Shown: positions 59,328 to 64,000 of the stretch, in pieces
Layout: each line of letters starts with the position of its first letter
Position numbering within the stretch: position 1 is the stretch's first letter
DNA from: Pseudomonadota bacterium
Lineage (GTDB): Bacteria; Pseudomonadota; Alphaproteobacteria; Geminicoccales; Geminicoccaceae
Assembly (NCBI GenBank): GCA_030549795.1
Contig: JAUQQO010000054.1
Location: forward strand, 50,520-114,519
Direction of reading: 5' to 3'
DNA: 64,000 bases
Translations under genes and position numbers: made by a program
Notes under the pieces: model-generated
What the model saw: the letters and a program-made list of their open reading frames with translations, nothing else
Database searches by the model: none
What the model was told of the DNA's origin: nothing

Positions 59328-60173
59328 TCACCGCTCGGAGGCAGCGGTGATCGTGCGCAGATAAAATCGCTGCAACAACAGAAAAGGGATGAGCGCGAGG
59401 AGGATGGCTGTGGAAGCGGAGGCGAAGAGCGCGCCCCAGTTGGCGACTTCGAGGGTGACGTTACGCGCGATGGCGACCTGGACAACGATTCGCTCTTGAC
59501 TAGGAGCAGCCACGAGTGGCCAAAAGAAAGCATCCCATTGGTGGACGAACAGCATCAAGGAGGCGGTGGCAATCGTCGGTCCCGAAAGGGGAAGGGTGAG
59601 CCGCCACCAGATCTGCAGCCATGAGGCGCCGTCGATGCGCGCCGCTTCGTAGAGCTCCTTGGGCACGGCAGCAAAGAACTGGCGAAACAGAAAGATGACA
59701 AGACCGCTTGCCACCTCGGGCAAAATCAGCGCAGCATACGTATCGGTAAGAGCGAGGCCGCGCACGAGCATATAAAGCGGAATGACGATTGACTCGAATG
59801 GCATCATGAAGGTCGCGAGAACGAAAGCAAAGATCACACGTTTTAAGGGGAACTCGAAGACGGCGAAGGCGAATCCGGCAAGCGAATTGATGAGCACACC
59901 GAGCCCCGCGGTAGTGAGCGCCACGAACAGCGAGTTGGCCACCGCCCGCGGAAGCTCCCCGGACCACGCCTCCCGCCAATGGTCTAATGTGAGCCGTTCG
60001 GGCACGAGCGTAGCGAGTGACACCGAACTCGAGGTGGCGAAGATATCGGCCGCGGGTCGAAAGGAGGCGACCACCAACCAATAAATCGGAAGCAAGAGAA
60101 CTGTTGCAACCAACACAAGAGCAAGATAGCGAACAAAAGCGACGAACAAACGACGCAGATCCGAGATAGTCAC
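59328..60173 (-). CDS. carbohydrate ABC transporter permease, MalG type
   Basis: 281 residues with six transmembrane helices. The EAA loop for coupling to the ATPase is YEAARIDGASWLQIWWRLTL, and the short periplasmic part is typical of the CUT1 second permease. It overlaps the first permease by four bases and is third in the binding protein, MalF-type, MalG-type order. No ATP-binding gene follows. Confidence 0.92.
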   Translation of the reverse strand: MTISDLRRLFVAFVRYLALVLVATVLLLPIYWLVVASFRPAADIFATSSSVSLATLVPERLTLDHWREAWSGELPRAVANSLFVALTTAGLGVLINSLAGFAFAVFEFPLKRVIFAFVLATFMMPFESIVIPLYMLVRGLALTDTYAALILPEVASGLVIFLFRQFFAAVPKELYEAARIDGASWLQIWWRLTLPLSGPTIATASLMLFVHQWDAFFWPLVAAPSQERIVVQVAIARNVTLEVANWGALFASASTAILLALIPFLLLQRFYLRTITAASER

Positions 60174-61042
60174 GATTCCCGCTCCCGCAACAAGCGCAGT
60201 TCCAAGACGGCGAGAAGCCCGATCACCAACAGAATGACGGTCGAGAGCGCGAGTGCTCGGCCGCGGTCGAGATAAGTGAACGCAGCCTGATAGGCCTCGA
60301 ACATGAGAAGTGCGGTTGCTCCATTAGGCCCACCTTGCGTGATCAAGTACATGGGCGCGAAGAGCAAGAAATTGGCTGCGGTATCAGCAACGAGGACGAA
60401 CGCCAAGGGTCGCCGCATCAAGGGAAGGGTTACCCAACGGAAACGCTGCCAGGCGCTGGCTCCATCGATCATCGCTGCTTCGTGCAGTTCTTTGGGCACG
60501 AGCAAGAGACCAGCCAACAGAAAGACCATCCAGTAACCGACCCCCTTCCACGACGCCACGGCGATCAAGGTGGCGAGCGCCTGTTCTTCGCTGCGCCAGA
60601 ATGGTTGCGGAGGCACACCAAGCGCGCGCAGCAGACCATTAACCGGTCCCATCGTCGGCTCGAGCAGGATCGCCCACAAAATCGAGGTCAACGAAAGGGA
60701 CACGGTCATCGGTGCCATGTAGGCAGCGCGAAACAACGGCACGAGCGGCGTGGGTCGCAAGACAAGAAGAGCAAGGCCGAGCGCGATCAGAATCTGCAAG
60801 GGATTGATGATGACATTGAAGAGCAAAGTTATTCGGACCGAATTCCAGAAAGCAGGGTCCGAGACGAGCCGTTCGTAATTTTGCAACCCTACCCATACGG
60901 TCTCGCCGGTGAGCCTGGTCCCGGTGAACCCGCCGATGAGCGCGATCAGGATGGGAGCGAGACGAAACAGAGCCAGGCCAAGAAGCGCCGGCGCCAAGAA
61001 CAAGGCGACGATCACCCATGATTCACGGAAGCCATGTTTCAT
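60170..61042 (-). CDS. carbohydrate ABC transporter permease, MalF type
   Basis: 290 residues from ATG 61042. Six helices with the EAA loop HEAAMIDGASAWQRFRWVTL. It pairs with the MalG-type permease. The open frame extends to 61120, but the product then begins with an unlikely tail, and upstream codons lie in the binding-protein gene's spacer. Confidence 0.92.
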   Translation of the reverse strand: MKHGFRESWVIVALFLAPALLGLALFRLAPILIALIGGFTGTRLTGETVWVGLQNYERLVSDPAFWNSVRITLLFNVIINPLQILIALGLALLVLRPTPLVPLFRAAYMAPMTVSLSLTSILWAILLEPTMGPVNGLLRALGVPPQPFWRSEEQALATLIAVASWKGVGYWMVFLLAGLLLVPKELHEAAMIDGASAWQRFRWVTLPLMRRPLAFVLVADTAANFLLFAPMYLITQGGPNGATALLMFEAYQAAFTYLDRGRALALSTVILLVIGLLAVLELRLLRERES

Positions 61043-61116
61043 CGTAGGCGTTCGAAATCGGGCAATTGGCCGGCGTGTGCAAAAGAGGGCGGTGCCAGGG
61101 CACCGCCCTTCTTGGA

Positions 61117-62382
61117 TCAAGCTTTGTACTTTTCGAGCTCGCGGTCGATGCGCTGCGCAGCGGCCGAGAGCGTCTTGGCAACGTCGGCGCCAGTGGTGAT
61201 GTCACGGAGCGCAGTACGCAGAATGTCCTCGTACTCCCGAAACCCTGGCGTGGCCGGACGCGGCACCGCGGTGTGCTCGAGCTCAAAGCGCACGATCTTC
61301 CACATGTCTGTCTCGAAGCGCTTGGCTTCCTTCTCCCACACCGATTTGAGGACCGGCGGGTAAGGCCGCAGTTCAAACCACAGGACTTGCAGCTCGTGGC
61401 TCATAAAATGCTCGATAAACGCGAGCGCTTCTTTGGGATGACGCGTGCGCGGATTGACGCCGATGTGCCAGGCACCGGTGGGCGTAACGGCCTTGCCCTT
61501 GGCAAATCGCGGATAGGGAGCAACGCCGAACTCGATGTCGGGATATTTGTTCTTGATTGTCGCCTCATTGAACGTGCCGGCGACCAGCAGGGCGATCTTG
61601 CCGTTACCAAATTGTTCCACAGGGAGATTGGGATCGAAAAGCCCCGGTGGACTTACCTTCCATTCGGTGTAGAGTTTTTGCATAAAGCTGTAGGCTTCGA
61701 TGAACGGCGGACTGTCGATGTAGCCGGAAGCTTTAAAGCCGTCAGGCGAGAGGGCAACTCCGCCCAAGGACTGCGCGAGCGGCAACAACATGTACGGCCG
61801 CTCTTGTTGCTCGAAACTGAAGCCCCACTGGTTCTTCGCAGGATCAGTGAGCTTCTTCGCCGCCTCGACCAGTTCCTCCCAAGTCCAGCGCTTGGCGACA
61901 TCAGCCGGCGGGAAGGCGATGCCCGCTTCGCGCAACAGCTTTTTGTTGTAGAACAGCACCGGGCAGGAGCTGCCGAAAGGAGCGGAATAGATCTTACCCT
62001 GCCAGCTCGCCGCCTCGATAGCCGATTTGGTGAAGCGGCCCGCATCAAGATAGGGAGTGAGGTCCATCAGGTGCCCCCGAGCGGCATAGGAGGCGGTAAG
62101 CGGCGAGTCGCAAATGAAGATGTCGGGATCCGGCGTGCGGGCACCCAGCCGCACTTCGAGAGTCTGGAAGATCTGAACGAAGGGGATAGTCTCGACTTGC
62201 AATTCGACTTCGGGCTGGGCTCTTCGGAAGCTGTCCATCAAGGGCTTCACTTGCCCTTCCGGCCAGCCCATCCAGATCACTTTGAGTGTCGTTTTAGGCT
62301 GCGCCATGAGCGGACGCGCGGGGAGCAGCGCGCTGGCCGCTGCAGCCCCTGCAAGGGCAGCGCGGCGGCTGAGACGGGTCAT
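61117..62382 (-). CDS. extracellular solute-binding protein, family 1
   Basis: 421 residues. The ATG at 62382 follows GGAGGTAGACC. The signal region MTRLSRRAALAGAAAA has twin arginines, so Tat export is possible. The mature part is a sugar-binding type 1 fold (IWMGWPEGQVKPLMDSFRRA near the start, GKIYSAPFGSSCPVLFYNKK, GKIALLVAGTFNEATIK). It delivers substrate to the two permeases downstream. The nearby nucleoside hydrolase raises nucleosides or ribosides as possible ligands, but the family usually binds sugars or glycerol-phosphate-type solutes. Confidence 0.92.
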   Translation of the reverse strand: MTRLSRRAALAGAAAASALLPARPLMAQPKTTLKVIWMGWPEGQVKPLMDSFRRAQPEVELQVETIPFVQIFQTLEVRLGARTPDPDIFICDSPLTASYAARGHLMDLTPYLDAGRFTKSAIEAASWQGKIYSAPFGSSCPVLFYNKKLLREAGIAFPPADVAKRWTWEELVEAAKKLTDPAKNQWGFSFEQQERPYMLLPLAQSLGGVALSPDGFKASGYIDSPPFIEAYSFMQKLYTEWKVSPPGLFDPNLPVEQFGNGKIALLVAGTFNEATIKNKYPDIEFGVAPYPRFAKGKAVTPTGAWHIGVNPRTRHPKEALAFIEHFMSHELQVLWFELRPYPPVLKSVWEKEAKRFETDMWKIVRFELEHTAVPRPATPGFREYEDILRTALRDITTGADVAKTLSAAAQRIDRELEKYKA

Positions 62383-62490
62383 CGGTCTACCTCCATCGCT
62401 GACTTTTTGGTCGACCGTCGCTGGCGAGCCTAAAGCGCGGCTCGTCGGAGGTCGATGGACGCCTCTTGGAACCAAGACCATGGCAGAACG

Positions 62491-63456
62491 ATGACCAAAC
62501 TCGTCGTGATGGGCGATCCCGGTGTCGATGATGCGGTGGCCATCCTCTGCGCGGCACACTTCGGCACGCTTTTGGGCATCGTTGCGACCCACGGCAACGC
62601 ACCGGCCGAGGTGACCGCAAGGAACGCGCTTGCCCTCTGCGAGCGGGCCGGGCTCGAGGTGCCCGTGGCGCGCGGATGTCCGCGATCATTGATGGGTGAG
62701 GGCACGGTTTCCGGCGCGGCGTTCCACGGTTCTGCCGGCCTTGCCGGTGTCGCCTTGCCGGAGCCGAAGCAAGCTCTCGATCCTCGCTGCGGTGCTCAGT
62801 TTCTGATTGAAACAGCCTCCGCACATCGAGGTGAGCTCGTGGTGGTGGTAACAGGCGCGCACACCGACCTCGCGCTCGCGCTTCGGCTCGAACCGCGCCT
62901 CGTATCGTGGCTCAGAGCAGTGGCGGTGATGGGAGGCACAGCCGGTCCCGGCAACGCGCGCCCGATGGCTTGCCTCAACGTCCTCGCCGATCCGGAAGCA
63001 GCGGCGATCGTGGCCACCTCCGGCCTGCCGCTTTTCTGGCTGGGCTACGAGCTCACCCGCACGGTTGTTTTGGGCGAGGCAGAGCTCGTGCGCCTTGAAG
63101 AGGGCGGAAAGGTGGCGCGGACGATGGCGGCGGCGCTGCGCGCCTATCGCGAGCGTTACCGCCGCGTCTATGGGATCGATGGCGCGCCGATCCACGATGC
63201 GCTCGCGGTGCTCGCTCTAGCATTGGCAGAACGCGTACCGCCGGGGATCCTGCGCTTCGTGCCGACCGCGCTCGAGGTGGTCTGCGCGCACGGCCCGGCG
63301 CGCGGGATGACGATCGTCGATCTGCGCGGGATCGTGGATGCGGCCGCGCTGCCCGAGGACCGGCGGCCGAGGCCTCCCAACGTCGCGTACGCGGTGGCGG
63401 TCGATCGCGAAGCGGCGGTGGAGGCAGTCGTGGCGGCGATCTTGTCGTACGACTGA
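62491..63456 (+). CDS. nucleoside hydrolase family protein
   Basis: 322 residues from ATG 62491, which matches the family start. ATG 62455 has a better GGAGG site but adds 12 residues. It splits nucleosides into base and ribose in the family. The calcium site is GDPGVDDAVAILCAAH; Asp equivalents 10, 14 and 15 are kept, but the first Asp of the usual DTDPG is Met. The late His-Asp (PIHDALAVLALALAE) is present. It is divergent from the binding-protein gene and may belong with that transporter. Confidence 0.88.
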   Translation: MTKLVVMGDPGVDDAVAILCAAHFGTLLGIVATHGNAPAEVTARNALALCERAGLEVPVARGCPRSLMGEGTVSGAAFHGSAGLAGVALPEPKQALDPRCGAQFLIETASAHRGELVVVVTGAHTDLALALRLEPRLVSWLRAVAVMGGTAGPGNARPMACLNVLADPEAAAIVATSGLPLFWLGYELTRTVVLGEAELVRLEEGGKVARTMAAALRAYRERYRRVYGIDGAPIHDALAVLALALAERVPPGILRFVPTALEVVCAHGPARGMTIVDLRGIVDAAALPEDRRPRPPNVAYAVAVDREAAVEAVVAAILSYD

Positions 63457-63459
63457 TCT

Positions 63460-64000
63460 CTATCCCGGCAAGTACTCGAATCCGCTGTCCTTACCCTTTG
63501 CAATCTTCACTTTGAGCTTAATCTTATCGCCAGGCTTTGCCTCCGACGGAACGGCTGCGCTGTTCTGAATTGCTCCCTCAATACCGGACGGTTCGTGGCG
63601 CGCTTTCCACCCGCCCTTCTTGGTTTTCGTTTCGAGCAGGATGCACTCGACGATCTCGCCCGGCTTCGGCGGCGGTCCCTTCGTGACGGCCGGCTTCGGC
63701 GGTCCCTCGCGCTCGGCGTCGGCCGCGGTCCTTCCGGGCCGAGGCTCGTCCCGCCCGAGCGCCTCGAGCCTCCCATAGCCGGCCGTGGTCTTGCCGCCCA
63801 CGCCCCACCCGGCCAGCGCTTCGAGTAAGAGCTCCTTCGCGAGCGCGGTCCATTCGGCCGGGCCCGAGAGCGCGAGCAGAAACCGCGCGCCGGGACGCAC
63901 CGAGAGGAAAGCGACGGGGTTCGGATCGTCCCAGTCGACTGGCCAACTCTCACCCATCGCATCGTAGTAGCGCTTTTGGTGGACGGTGAGTACGTCGACG
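63460..64000 (-). CDS. cmr6: type III-B CRISPR protein Cmr6, C-terminal part with extra domain
   Basis: Reads in from the right edge. RAMP-fold subunit of the Cmr effector complex, which binds crRNA and target RNA. Visible are VDVLTVHQKRYYDAMGESWP, PNPVAFLSVRPGARFLL and the glycine-rich loop GWGVGGKTTAGYGRL. After this the protein continues for about 100 residues, with a Pro/Lys linker and then a small, basic, beta-rich domain (LLETKTKKGGWKARHEPSGI to FEYLPG), an appendage not part of the core RAMP fold. The N terminus and any other cmr genes are beyond the window. Confidence 0.85.
   Translation of the reverse strand, partial: VDVLTVHQKRYYDAMGESWPVDWDDPNPVAFLSVRPGARFLLALSGPAEWTALAKELLLEALAGWGVGGKTTAGYGRLEALGRDEPRPGRTAADAEREGPPKPAVTKGPPPKPGEIVECILLETKTKKGGWKARHEPSGIEGAIQNSAAVPSEAKPGDKIKLKVKIAKGKDSGFEYLPG

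Overview
The window comes from a high-GC alphaproteobacterial chromosome, most likely a Rhodospirillales-type lineage. This is judged from the complete nuoA-N operon running on into birA, coaX, RNase J, methylmalonyl-CoA epimerase and a DUF1467 gene, from dense ATGA/GTGA-type gene overlaps, and from many GTG starts. No taxon was identified by search.

Layout. 1-338: start of a TRAP-transporter binding protein. 515-7630: two converging gene sets that look like one pterin/flavin-type metabolic neighbourhood: MDR dehydrogenase, divergent PTPS homologue, GT4 glycosyltransferase and SAM methyltransferase on +; RibD-type reductase, YceI, GTP cyclohydrolase II, cytochrome b561 and a second YceI on -. 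7722-10455: malate synthase A and an MgtE-like transporter. 10412-17487: an unusual membrane/ion cluster: EcsC protein, a 71-residue protein, a small helical membrane protein, a membrane-anchored HMA-like protein without metal-binding cysteines, a long Ala-rich helical protein, and a P2-type cation ATPase carrying the same HMA-like domain and coupled to a divergent S-adenosylmethionine synthetase. 17511-18989: tRNA-Val, an SGNH hydrolase and tRNA-Asp. 19106-37261: respiratory complex I and its companion genes. About 37470-37554: a candidate small RNA with a CCTCCC motif and a strong terminator.

38051-46648 is a housekeeping run: lytic transglycosylase, RlpA, D,D-carboxypeptidase, thymidylate kinase, DNA polymerase delta prime, MetRS, TatD, an MBL-fold hydrolase and a GNAT enzyme. 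46657-48519 holds mercaptopyruvate sulfurtransferase and cysteine synthase. 48566-56499 is a decayed defence island: a helicase 3' fragment, a frameshifted HsdR, a DUF1828-type gene interrupted by an amber codon, a DUF6978-like gene, a DUF3800 gene, and the 3' half of hsdS with several lesions joined to the 5' part of a DUF499 ATPase gene. No hsdM is present.

56642-64000: a gamma-glutamylcyclotransferase-like gene, a YbhB/PEBP gene, an AT-rich gap with a terminator, a secreted GH26-like glycosidase, a sugar-type ABC transporter (two permeases and a binding protein, no ATPase), a divergent nucleoside hydrolase, and at the right edge the C-terminal part of a type III-B CRISPR protein Cmr6 with an extra C-terminal domain. 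No CRISPR array or rRNA was seen. The most promising candidates for an undescribed system are the HMA-like/P-type ATPase cluster (10412-17487) and the PTPS/GT4/methyltransferase/RibD/RibA neighbourhood (515-7630).
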